Shown piece by piece: positions 8,450 to 16,153 of a DNA stretch of 64,000 bases; position 1 is the first letter of the stretch, and each line of letters opens with the position of its first letter. A model generated the notes under the pieces. That model saw only the letters and a list, made by a program, of their open reading frames with translations, did no database searches and was not told the origin of the DNA. Source of the stretch: Nocardioides sp. Kera G14 (GTDB lineage Bacteria; Actinomycetota; Actinomycetes; Propionibacteriales; Nocardioidaceae); NCBI RefSeq assembly GCF_020715565.1, contig NZ_CP085839.1:3286001-3350000 (forward strand), given 5' to 3'. A program made the position numbers and the translations under genes.

Positions 8450-10716
8450 GGGCCTGAGGACGAGGTCTGCGTCGCCGACGCGGTCGCCGACGGCTGCTCG
8501 GTCTGGCAAGCCGGGAGCAAGCCTCCGCACGTCGGGTTCGGCTGCGCGGGCTGAGGCGCCGTGGAGGATGCGGCCGGCGTCGGCGCGACCGGAGTGGCCG
8601 ACTTGGTGGCCTTCGGCTTCGCCGACTTGGTGGCCTTCGGCTTCGGGTTGCTCGGCGGGGGTGCGACAAGCCCCGGGTCATGGTCGTCGTCCGGTGCGTC
8701 ACCGTCGACCCAGGCGGGCGGCGGGAAGTCCTCCTCCGGCTGGCCCTCGAGGTCGCGCTCCATCACCGCGAGCCACGTGTCGGTCGGATAGTCGGCACCG
8801 AAGTACGACGGCATCCAACCGTCCAGCTGCTCACGGCCCTTGCCGCGGACGTACATGACCGCCGTCGAGAGCTGAGGGGTGAAGCCGGTGAACCACGCCG
8901 AGGAGACCTGGCCCTTGTCATTGGTCGCCGTACCGGTCTTGCCGGCGGCGGGACGGCCCAGGGCCAGTGCCGCGCGACCGGTACCGCTCTTCACCACCTG
9001 CTGCATCGCGTACGAGACGTCGGCGGCGATGTCCTTGTCGATGACCTGCTTGGCGTTGTTCTTCCACTGGTAGCGGACGACGCCGTCGCGGTCGACGACC
9101 TTCGTGATGACGTGGACGTCGGCACGCTTGCCGCCCGCGGCGATCGTCGCGTAGGCGTTGGCGAGGTTGATCGGGCTGACCTGCGCCTTGCCCAGTGTGA
9201 TCAGCGAGTCGGACGGGAGCAGGTCCGGCGTGTGGTCGGGGATCCCCGGAAGGTCCTGCTCCGGCTTGGTGGGCGCCAGGCCCATCTCCGTGGCGGTCTT
9301 GTAGACCGCCTTGGAGCCGTTCGGGATCGAGCTCGACATGTCGACGAAGGCGGTGTTGACCGACTGCTCGAGCGCCGTCAGCGCGGTGATGTGGGAGCCG
9401 TAGGAGTGACCGTTGGCCTCACCGGCCTGCTCACCTTCGTTGTGCACCTGGAGCGTCGAGCCCGGGAAGGTGAAGGGCGAGTTGCCGTCGAAGGTGTCCT
9501 TGAGCGAGAAGCCCGCTCCGAGCGCGGTGGCCAGGGTGAACGGCTTCATCGTCGAGCCGGCCATGCCGCCGGCGGCGGCCCAGTTGATCTCGGACTTGAG
9601 GAAGTCCTGGCCGCCGTAGAAGCCGAGCAGTGCACCCGTGCCGGGCTGGACGGTGGCGACACCGACGTGGAGCTGCTTGTCGGTGATCTTCGCGCTGCCG
9701 TCCTTCGTCGTGGTCGGCGCGTTCTCCTTCACCGCCTCCTCGGCGTTGGCCATGTCCTGCCGGTTGAAGGTGGTGGTGACGCGCAGGCCACCGCCGGTGA
9801 TCTCCTGGTCGGAGAAGCCGAGCTTGTTGAGCTCGTTCTCGACCAAGGTCAGCATGTGGCCCTTCTGGCCACCCTTGGAGGACGACTGCTTCTGCTTCGC
9901 GACCTTCGGCAGCGCCGCCTCGGCATCGGCCGCCTCGCTGTCGGTGATGTCGCCCGCGTCCGCCATGCCGTTGAGCACGTAGCGGTAACGCTGGAGCAGG
10001 TCCTCGTTGACGCCGGAGTCGTCGGTGCGGTCGGGGCTGAGCCGCGACGGGTTGTTGAGCACGGAGGCGAGCACCGCGCACTCGTCGAGGTCCAGCTTGG
10101 AGGCCGGCTCGTCGAAGTAGGCCTCGGAGGCAGCCTGGATGCCGTACGCACCGCGGCCGAAGTAGATGGTGTTGAGGTAGCCCTCGAGGATCTCCTGCTT
10201 GCTCTTCTGCCGCTGCAGCTTGAGCGAGAGGAAGGCCTCCTTGATCTTGCGCGTGTAGGTCCGCTGCTGGCTGAGGTAGAGGATCTTCACGTACTGCTGC
10301 GTGATCGTCGAGGCACCACCGGTGATCTGGCCGGCCTGGGCGTTGGAGAACGCCGCGCGCAGGATGCCCTTGGGGTCGATGCCCTTGTCGGTCCAGAAAG
10401 AGCGGTTCTCCGCGGCGACCACGGCGGACTTGATGCAGTCCGGCATCTGCGAGTACGAGATCGACTCGCGGTTCTGCTGCGCGAACTGGCCGATCTTCGT
10501 CTTGCCGCCGGCGTAGTAGATGTACGTCGACTGGGTCTGGAACGCCTCGTTGGGGCTGGGGATCTTGGTGCGCTGGTAGGCGACGAACCCGATCACGACG
10601 AGCAGCAGGAAGAGCGAGAGCCCCGCGATGAGGCACCACTTGAGCACCCGGAGGGTCCAACCGCGCGCACCCAGCGGTGCCGCGGCCCCCTTCCGGACCG
10701 GTGCCTTCTTCCTCAC
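8446..10716 (-). CDS. Class A penicillin-binding protein
   Basis: A 756-residue bifunctional peptidoglycan synthase. A membrane anchor spans about residues 26-48. The GT51 transglycosylase domain has the catalytic Glu of AAENRSFW at about 103 and GGASTITQQYVK. The transpeptidase domain has STMK at about 388, SVN at about 452 and KTG at about 593. The C-terminus is a Lys/Ala/Pro-rich extracellular tail with a tandem repeat. GTG at 10716 is preferred since AAGAGGG lies 5 bases before it; GTG at 10740 is possible, and longer forms would run into the divergent padR promoter. First gene of the leftward envelope operon. Confidence 0.93.
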   Translation of the reverse strand: MRKKAPVRKGAAAPLGARGWTLRVLKWCLIAGLSLFLLLVVIGFVAYQRTKIPSPNEAFQTQSTYIYYAGGKTKIGQFAQQNRESISYSQMPDCIKSAVVAAENRSFWTDKGIDPKGILRAAFSNAQAGQITGGASTITQQYVKILYLSQQRTYTRKIKEAFLSLKLQRQKSKQEILEGYLNTIYFGRGAYGIQAASEAYFDEPASKLDLDECAVLASVLNNPSRLSPDRTDDSGVNEDLLQRYRYVLNGMADAGDITDSEAADAEAALPKVAKQKQSSSKGGQKGHMLTLVENELNKLGFSDQEITGGGLRVTTTFNRQDMANAEEAVKENAPTTTKDGSAKITDKQLHVGVATVQPGTGALLGFYGGQDFLKSEINWAAAGGMAGSTMKPFTLATALGAGFSLKDTFDGNSPFTFPGSTLQVHNEGEQAGEANGHSYGSHITALTALEQSVNTAFVDMSSSIPNGSKAVYKTATEMGLAPTKPEQDLPGIPDHTPDLLPSDSLITLGKAQVSPINLANAYATIAAGGKRADVHVITKVVDRDGVVRYQWKNNAKQVIDKDIAADVSYAMQQVVKSGTGRAALALGRPAAGKTGTATNDKGQVSSAWFTGFTPQLSTAVMYVRGKGREQLDGWMPSYFGADYPTDTWLAVMERDLEGQPEEDFPPPAWVDGDAPDDDHDPGLVAPPPSNPKPKATKSAKPKATKSATPVAPTPAASSTAPQPAQPNPTCGGLLPACQTEQPSATASATQTSSSGP
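8597..8644 (-). repeat. Tandem 24-bp repeat in PBP tail
   Basis: Two identical head-to-tail 24-base units (8597-8620 and 8621-8644). They encode a repeated KPKATKSA-type segment in the basic, proline-rich C-terminal tail of the class A PBP, which probably varies in copy number between strains. Confidence 0.85.
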
Positions 10717-10751
10717 TGGTGCCCTCTTGCCACTCGCCACGAGGGAAGAGA

Positions 10752-10808
10752 GTACGCACAGCGGCGTACGTGTCGCGGATTCGCAACAGACGGATATATC
10801 GCTACGAT
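10752..10808 (+). promoter_or_regulatory. padR promoter with inverted repeat
   Basis: A TACGAT -10 box (10803-10808) lies six bases before the padR ATG, predicting a leaderless mRNA; TTCGCA 17 bases upstream is a weak -35. The perfect inverted repeat GTACGC-N6-GCGTAC (10752-10769) lies just before the -35 and is a candidate regulator site, perhaps for PadR itself. The PBP operon is divergent, so the site could act on both. Confidence 0.6.
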
Positions 10809-10814
10809 GCATCT

Positions 10815-11384
10815 ATGGCACGTCGCGCAGAGACCATCGAGCTGGCAGTCCTCGGACTCCTGCACGAGGGCCCCATGCACGGCTACGAGCTGCGCAAGCG
10901 GCTCAATCTCATGCTCGGTTGGGGCCGGGTGCTCTCCTACGGATCGCTCTACCCCACCCTGAAGAAGATGTTGCGGGCCGACCTCATCGAGGAGGAGACC
11001 ACTGCGGTCACTCCGGTGACGCGTCGTCCTCGGATCGTCTACAGGGTCACCGAGGCCGGTCACACGGAGTTCGAGCGCCTGATGTCCCAGGTCGATTCCA
11101 CAGCGTGGGAAGACGACAACTTCGACATCCGGTTCGCGTTCTTCGGCCGCACCGACATGGAGATCCGGCTGCGCGTCCTCGAGGGACGACGTACCCGCCT
11201 CCAGGAGCGGCTCGACCGCGTCCAACGTGAGCTGGCCATGACCCAGAAGGAAGTTGACCAGTACGCCGCCGAGCTCCAGAGGCACGGCGTCGAGTCTGTG
11301 GAGCGCGAGGTCCGCTGGTTGTCAGACCTCATCAATGCCGAGCGGAACGATTCGCAGGCAGTCACACTAAGGAAGGAGCCCTGA
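10815..11384 (+). CDS. PadR-family transcriptional regulator
   Basis: A 189-residue PadR regulator. The N-terminal winged helix ([20 protein letters not shown], then [11 protein letters not shown]) is followed by a coiled-coil C-terminal dimerisation domain (about residues 100-189). ATG 10815 was chosen from the -10 box six bases upstream. Its stop overlaps the ino1 start (TGATG), so both are co-transcribed and coupled. This pairing is common in actinomycetes and suggests control of inositol phosphate synthesis, though the effector is unknown. Confidence 0.9.
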   Translation: MARRAETIELAVLGLLHEGPMHGYELRKRLNLMLGWGRVLSYGSLYPTLKKMLRADLIEEETTAVTPVTRRPRIVYRVTEAGHTEFERLMSQVDSTAWEDDNFDIRFAFFGRTDMEIRLRVLEGRRTRLQERLDRVQRELAMTQKEVDQYAAELQRHGVESVEREVRWLSDLINAERNDSQAVTLRKEP

Positions 11385-12466
11385 TGGGTTCGATTCGCGT
11401 AGCAATCGCGGGTGTTGGCAACTGCGCCAGCTCCCTCGTCCAGGGTGTCGAGTACTACAAGGACGCCGACGCGTCGAGCACCGTCCCGGGGCTCATGCAC
11501 GTCAAGTTCGGCGACTACCACGTCTCCGACGTGGAGTTCGTCGCGGCGTTCGACGTCGATGACAAGAAGGTCGGCAAGGACCTGTCCGAGGCCATCAACG
11601 CCTCGGAGAACAACACCATCAAGATCGCCGACGTTCCGTTCAAGAATGTCGAGGTCCAGAAGGGCCCGACCCTCGACGGTCTCGGCAAGTACTACCGCCA
11701 GACGATCGACGAGTCGGGCGCTGCCGACGTCGACGTCGTCCAGGTCCTCAAGGACAACCAGGTCGACGTCCTCGTCTCCTACCTTCCGGTGGGCTCGGAG
11801 CAGGCCGACAAGTTCTACGCCCAGGCGGCCATCGACGCGGGCGTGGCCTTCGTCAACGCCCTCCCGGTCTTCATCGCCTCCGACCCCGAGTGGGCTGCCA
11901 AGTTCACCGAGGCCGGCGTCCCGATCGTCGGCGACGACATCAAGTCGCAGGTCGGCGCCACCATCACGCACCGCGTGATGGCGAAGCTCTTCGAGGACCG
12001 TGGCGTCACGCTGGACCGCACGTACCAGCTCAACGTCGGCGGCAACATGGACTTCAAGAACATGCTCGAGCGCGAGCGCCTCGAGTCCAAGAAGGTCTCC
12101 AAGACCCAGGCCGTCACGTCCAACCTGACCGGTCCGCTGTCCGGTCTGGTGGACTCGAAGAACGTCCACATCGGTCCGTCCGACTACGTCGCGTGGCTCG
12201 ACGACCGCAAGTGGGCCTACGTCCGCCTCGAGGGTCGTGCCTTCGGTGACGTTCCGCTCAACCTCGAGTACAAGCTCGAGGTGTGGGACTCCCCGAACAG
12301 CGCCGGCATCATCATCGACGCCGTGCGTGCCGCGAAGATCGCCAAGGACCGTGGTATCGGCGGCCCGATCCTCCCGGCGTCGGCGTACCTCATGAAGAGC
12401 CCGCCGGTCCAGATCGAGGACACCGAGGGTCGCGCCCAGCTCGAGGCGTTCATCATCGGCGCCTGA
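11384..12466 (+). CDS. ino1: Inositol-3-phosphate synthase
   Basis: A 360-residue NAD-dependent enzyme that cyclises glucose 6-phosphate to inositol 3-phosphate, the first step towards phosphatidylinositol and mycothiol. The Rossmann motif is [14 protein letters not shown] at residues 8-21; [12 protein letters not shown] and SKTQAVTSN are hallmarks of the actinobacterial short form, and the length fits that form. AAGGAAGGAG precedes the ATG, which overlaps the padR stop. A strong hairpin terminator follows at 12485-12508. Mycothiol links functionally with the thioredoxin genes in this window. Confidence 0.97.
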   Translation: MGSIRVAIAGVGNCASSLVQGVEYYKDADASSTVPGLMHVKFGDYHVSDVEFVAAFDVDDKKVGKDLSEAINASENNTIKIADVPFKNVEVQKGPTLDGLGKYYRQTIDESGAADVDVVQVLKDNQVDVLVSYLPVGSEQADKFYAQAAIDAGVAFVNALPVFIASDPEWAAKFTEAGVPIVGDDIKSQVGATITHRVMAKLFEDRGVTLDRTYQLNVGGNMDFKNMLERERLESKKVSKTQAVTSNLTGPLSGLVDSKNVHIGPSDYVAWLDDRKWAYVRLEGRAFGDVPLNLEYKLEVWDSPNSAGIIIDAVRAAKIAKDRGIGGPILPASAYLMKSPPVQIEDTEGRAQLEAFIIGA

Positions 12467-12484
12467 TCGACCTATCCTCTGCGA

Positions 12485-12508
12485 GAACCCCCGCTCCGGC
12501 GGGGGTTC
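12485..12508 (+). terminator. Terminator after ino1 (bidirectional)
   Basis: A perfect 10-bp stem (GAACCCCCGC / GCGGGGGTTC) with a TCCG loop is followed by TTCGCATTTTC. It lies between the convergent ino1 and tetR genes and could end transcription from both. Confidence 0.85.
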
Positions 12509-12537
12509 TTCGCATTTTCAGGCCCGGTCAGGCGAGT

Positions 12538-13176
12538 TCAGACCTTGCGCGGCGCGGTCTCGACGATCGAGCGGAGCAGCACCTCCGCGGTCTCGATGCA
12601 GGCGTCGACGTCGAGCGTCACCGGCTCGACCAGAAGCTGGCGACCGATCTCCTCAAGGGTGCCGAGCGCGGCATGTGCCGCGATGACCGGGTCGATGCCG
12701 GAGCGACCGACCGACCGGATCACGTCGGCGATGATCGCCTTGATGCCGGACCGGGTCACCTCGATCCGCTCGGAGACCTCCGCCGGGCGACCGGGGATAT
12801 GGGTGAGGATCGGACGCCAGGTGTCCTTGTCCGCGCTGACGATGTCGATCAGTTGCCGCAGATGGGTCGACGCCCAGACGTAGAGGTCGACGCTGTCGAC
12901 CAGGAGCGGCCGGAAGACGTCCATGATCTGGTCGACCGCCCGCTGCTGGGTGCGGTCCAGCAGCGCCCGCGAGAGGTCGGTGAGGTCGGTGAACGCTCCG
13001 TAGACGACCGGCCTGGTCACACCGGCCTCCGCCGCGACGCTGGCGATGCTGAGGGAGTCATAGCCATCCCGGTTGACGATGACCAGGGCAGCGTCGAGCA
13101 GTTGCTCGCGGCGCTCAGCGGGAGGGATCCGGGCGGCGTAGGGCCGTCGCTTGCGCACCTTCCCCACGACGCTCAT
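12538..13176 (-). CDS. TetR-family transcriptional regulator
   Basis: A 212-residue TetR-type repressor. The helix-turn-helix occupies about residues 20-65 (RREQLLDAALVIVNRDGYDS, then VTRPVVYGAF); the rest is a ligand-binding helical domain. ATG 13176 fits a TAGGAT -10 box seven bases upstream, giving a leaderless mRNA; in-frame sequence continues far upstream over the divergent genes but is antisense to them. The gene is divergent from the oxidative cassette, and the shared 57-base gap holds a perfect inverted repeat, so it probably represses that cassette. The inducer is unknown. Confidence 0.9.
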   Translation of the reverse strand: MSVVGKVRKRRPYAARIPPAERREQLLDAALVIVNRDGYDSLSIASVAAEAGVTRPVVYGAFTDLTDLSRALLDRTQQRAVDQIMDVFRPLLVDSVDLYVWASTHLRQLIDIVSADKDTWRPILTHIPGRPAEVSERIEVTRSGIKAIIADVIRSVGRSGIDPVIAAHAALGTLEEIGRQLLVEPVTLDVDACIETAEVLLRSIVETAPRKV

Positions 13177-13183
13177 GGAAGGG

Positions 13184-13227
13184 ATCCTAACCAGCCGATG
13201 ACATTTACTACAGTCCCGTAGTAATTT
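13184..13227. promoter_or_regulatory. Divergent tetR/hydrolase promoters with operator
   Basis: Minus-strand -10 TAGGAT (13184-13189) lies seven bases before tetR; plus-strand -10 TAATTT (13222-13227) lies six bases before the hydrolase GTG. Between them TTACTAC-N6-GTAGTAA (13205-13224) is a perfect 7-bp inverted repeat whose right arm overlaps the plus-strand -10. This is how a TetR operator blocking the cassette would look. Confidence 0.75.
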
Positions 13228-13233
13228 GCCGGA

Positions 13234-14097
13234 GTGAGCACTCGCAACGTGGCGACCACGGACGGTCTGAACCTCGCGGTCTACGAGGCCGGGGACCCGG
13301 CCGACCCGACGCTCGTCGCGGTGCACGGTTACCCCGACGACCACACGGTGTGGGACGGCGTGCTCGAGCTCCTCGCCGCTGACTTCCATGTCGTCACCTA
13401 CGACGTACGTGGCGCAGGTGCCTCCGACGCCCCGTCGCGACGCTCGGGCTACCGCATCCCGCAGCTCGTCGCCGACCTCGGCGCCGTGATCGACGCGACC
13501 GCCGCCGGGAAGAACGTCCACCTGATCGCCCACGACTGGGGCTCGATCCAGTGCTGGGACGCCCTCCGCACGGACGCCCTCGGAGCGCGGATCCTCTCCT
13601 ACACCTCCATCTCGGGGCCGAGCCTGGACATGGCGGGCCGCTGGCTGCGCGGGGCGGGCCACCCGGTCAGCACGCTCAAGCAGCTCGCGGACTCCTGGTA
13701 CGTCGCAGCCTTCCAGCTTCCCCGCCTGCCGGAGCTGCTGCTCTCGCGGGGGGTCCTCGGCAAGGCGGTTGCCCACTCCAAGCGTGCCGGTGACGCGGCC
13801 CGGCCCCAGGCGGTCGACCGCCACATCAAGCCCCGTGACGCGATCAACGGACTGGAGCTCTACCGCGCCAACTTCACCGGCCGCATGGCCCGGCCCCGGC
13901 CCGCGCCGATCCAGGTGCCAGTCCAGGTGCTCGCCCCCACCGACGACGCCCACGTCACGGTCGCCCTCCAGACCCAGGCGCCGGCGCCGTACGTCGCCAC
14001 CCTCACGTCCCACGTCATCCCGGGCAACCACTGGGTCGTCGAGCAGGATCCGGAGCGCATCGCCCGACATATCGTCGACTTCATCAAGAACGTCTGA
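13234..14097 (+). CDS. Epoxide-hydrolase-like alpha/beta hydrolase
   Basis: A 287-residue alpha/beta hydrolase. The oxyanion motif HGYP is at 31-34 and the nucleophile elbow reads AHDWGS with Asp101 as nucleophile, the pattern of epoxide hydrolases and haloalkane dehalogenases rather than of serine esterases. His266 (PGNHW) is the likely base and Asp237 or Asp238 the acid. GTG 13234 is supported by a TAATTT -10 six bases upstream. First gene of a four-gene run with an oxygenase-like protein, a reductase and a dehydrogenase, which fits hydrolysis of an epoxide formed by its neighbours. Substrate unknown. Confidence 0.85.
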   Translation: MSTRNVATTDGLNLAVYEAGDPADPTLVAVHGYPDDHTVWDGVLELLAADFHVVTYDVRGAGASDAPSRRSGYRIPQLVADLGAVIDATAAGKNVHLIAHDWGSIQCWDALRTDALGARILSYTSISGPSLDMAGRWLRGAGHPVSTLKQLADSWYVAAFQLPRLPELLLSRGVLGKAVAHSKRAGDAARPQAVDRHIKPRDAINGLELYRANFTGRMARPRPAPIQVPVQVLAPTDDAHVTVALQTQAPAPYVATLTSHVIPGNHWVVEQDPERIARHIVDFIKNV

Positions 14098-14112
14098 GCG
14101 GAGGAACACCCG

Positions 14113-15033
14113 ATGGCCCTCAAGATGCCGAGCATCAACCGCCTGCACGAGCCCGCGAAGGTGGCACTCAACGCCCGCGACGTCCACTTCGACTGGACCG
14201 GCCTGCCGCTCGCATGGATCCCCGGTGAGGTCTTCGCCTCCCACTTGGTCAACGTCCTCCACCTGCTGCTTCCCGAGGGCGAGCGCTGGTTCGTCAAGGT
14301 CTTCTCCGAGGCGCTCCCCCTGATCCAGGACGAGCAGCTCAGGGAGGAGGTCATCGGCTTCATCGGGCAGGAGGGCGTGCACGCCTCCTCCCACCAGGGC
14401 GTCCTCGACTACTTCGACGAGCACGGCCTCGACACCCGTGCCTACGTGGCCCAGGTGGCCGACCTCTTCCAGCGGATCCTCGGCGACCGCGACCTCACCG
14501 GCCGGGCCAAGGAGGAGTGGCTGGTCCAGCGCGTCTCGATCGTCGCGGCCATCGAGCACCTCACCGCGGTGCTCGGCAACTGGGTGCTCAACACGCCGGG
14601 CCTCGACGCGGCTGGCGCCGACGAGACCATGCTCGACCTGCTCCGGTGGCACGGTGCCGAGGAGGTCGAGCATCGCGCGGTGGCCTACGACGTCTTCCAG
14701 CACCTGGACGGGCGCTACTTCCAGCGCATCCTGGCCTACGGCATCGGCGGTCCCGCGCTGATCTGGCTCTGGATCCAGGGCGTGCGCTACCTGATGGAGC
14801 ACGACACGGTGAACCGGCCCGGCCGACCGAAGGTGAGCAGCTGGCTGCGGGCCAGTGCCAAGGGCCTCACGCCCGGGCCGCTCCTGATGGCGACCTCGTC
14901 GCTGAAGTTCTTCTCGCCCTGGTACCACCCGGACCACGAGGGCAACACGGCGCAGGCCGTCGCCTACCTCGCGAAGTCGCCGGCGGCCCTGCGCGCCGAC
15001 GCCCTCGCGGCCGAGGTGGCTCCCGAGCAGTGA
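14113..15033 (+). CDS. Predicted metal-dependent (diiron-like) protein, PF10118 type
   Basis: A 306-residue protein that looks like the family called predicted metal-dependent hydrolase (PF10118). The carboxylate/histidine pattern suggests a ferritin-like diiron four-helix bundle: a Glu near 56-66, E87-G-V-H90, E148-H149 and E184-V-E-H187, with extra His94 and His180. That is the ExxH...ExxH layout of diiron oxygenases such as AurF. A hydrophobic stretch at about 206-226 may contact the membrane. It starts 15 bases after the hydrolase stop behind GGAGG and overlaps the reductase gene as GTGA. Oxygenase function is an inference from motif and context; the family is not assigned by search. Confidence 0.75.
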   Translation: MALKMPSINRLHEPAKVALNARDVHFDWTGLPLAWIPGEVFASHLVNVLHLLLPEGERWFVKVFSEALPLIQDEQLREEVIGFIGQEGVHASSHQGVLDYFDEHGLDTRAYVAQVADLFQRILGDRDLTGRAKEEWLVQRVSIVAAIEHLTAVLGNWVLNTPGLDAAGADETMLDLLRWHGAEEVEHRAVAYDVFQHLDGRYFQRILAYGIGGPALIWLWIQGVRYLMEHDTVNRPGRPKVSSWLRASAKGLTPGPLLMATSSLKFFSPWYHPDHEGNTAQAVAYLAKSPAALRADALAAEVAPEQ

Positions 15034-16136
15034 GCGAGACCCCCCGGGGTGTCGGCGTACGCGTGCCGCCGACGGCCGATCCCAACCGCACCATGCGGAC
15101 GCTCGACACGCTGGTCCGTCGGGTCGCCATCCCGGTCGCGCTCCGCACCTCGCGCTCACGCCACCCGATCGGCCAGGTCGATCGCGACCTCAGGGCGGTC
15201 GTCTCCCGGATCACCGTCGCCGGCGAAGGTGTGAAGGTCTTCGAGCTCTCCCGCGCCGACTGCAAGCAGTTCCCCTGGTGGTTCCCCGGCGCCCACATCG
15301 ACGTCGTGCTCCCCTCGGGCAAGGTCCGGCAGTACTCGCTCAACGGCCGCCGCGACAACCCGAACCAGTGGCGCATCGCCGTACGCCGGATTCCGCTGGA
15401 GGCCGGCGGTGGTGGTGGCTCGATCGAGATGCACGAGCTCGAGGTGGGCGACGCACTCGTGGTCCGCGGGCCACGCGAGGCGTTCCCGTTCGTCTTCAAC
15501 GAGGCCGGCTACCTCTTCGTGGCCGGTGGCATCGGCATCACGCCGATCCTCCCGATGCTGCGCCGCACCGCACGGCGCAACAGGGTGCCGTGGACGCTCG
15601 TCTACACAGGACGCACCCGCGACTCGATGCCGTTCCTGGATGAGATCGCCGAGATCGCCGGAGCCCGACCGGGCAATGCCGAGCGGATCCACGTCTGGCC
15701 CGACGACGAGTACGGCACCCCTGATGCCGCGAAGATCATCTCGCTCGCACCTGCGGGCGCGGCGCTGTACACCTGTGGCCCCACGCCGATGATCGACGCC
15801 CTGCGCCGGGCCATCCCCGATCCGCAGATCGATGCCCTGCACTACGAGCGCTTCTCACCGCCGCCGGTCGTGGCGGGGAAGCCCTTCCGGATCCGCCTGG
15901 AGCGGGAGGGCGTCGACCTGCCGGTCCGTGCCGACGAGACGGCCCTGACCGCCGTGCGCCGGGTCCATCCGGGCCAGGCCTACAGCTGCCAGCAGGGGTT
16001 CTGCGGCACCTGCAAGGTACGGGTCCTCGAAGGCACCGTGGAGCACCGCGACCGCAAGCTGACCGACTACGAGCGCGAGGGCCACATGCTGCTGTGCGTC
16101 TCCCGCGGCTCGGGCACGGTCGTCCTCGACGTATGA
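15030..16136 (+). CDS. Flavin/[2Fe-2S] oxidoreductase (PDR type)
   Basis: A 368-residue electron-transfer reductase of the phthalate dioxygenase reductase type. After an N-terminal extension come the flavin domain (RQYSLNG near 109), the NAD-binding domain (VAGGIGITPILPMLRR near 168) and a C-terminal plant-type ferredoxin with CQQGFCGTC and a last cysteine in MLLCVS. It moves electrons from NAD(P)H through flavin to the cluster and on to an oxygenase. GTG 15030 overlaps the stop of the diiron-like gene, so both are made together; that protein is the obvious partner. Confidence 0.9.
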   Translation: MSETPRGVGVRVPPTADPNRTMRTLDTLVRRVAIPVALRTSRSRHPIGQVDRDLRAVVSRITVAGEGVKVFELSRADCKQFPWWFPGAHIDVVLPSGKVRQYSLNGRRDNPNQWRIAVRRIPLEAGGGGGSIEMHELEVGDALVVRGPREAFPFVFNEAGYLFVAGGIGITPILPMLRRTARRNRVPWTLVYTGRTRDSMPFLDEIAEIAGARPGNAERIHVWPDDEYGTPDAAKIISLAPAGAALYTCGPTPMIDALRRAIPDPQIDALHYERFSPPPVVAGKPFRIRLEREGVDLPVRADETALTAVRRVHPGQAYSCQQGFCGTCKVRVLEGTVEHRDRKLTDYEREGHMLLCVSRGSGTVVLDV

Positions 16137-16153
16137 GCACAAGGAGCGCACCC

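Noticed and set aside
8680..10962. A 760-codon plus-strand frame opposite the class A PBP gene
   Set aside because: The PBP has all catalytic motifs in order; the opposite frame shows none and merely lacks stops because of GC bias.
12538..15159. A very long minus-strand open frame continuing the tetR frame upstream over the hydrolase and diiron-like genes
   Set aside because: Only its last 212 codons look like a protein (TetR). The rest is antisense to clear genes and has the Arg/Asp/Gly-rich composition of a high-GC shadow frame.
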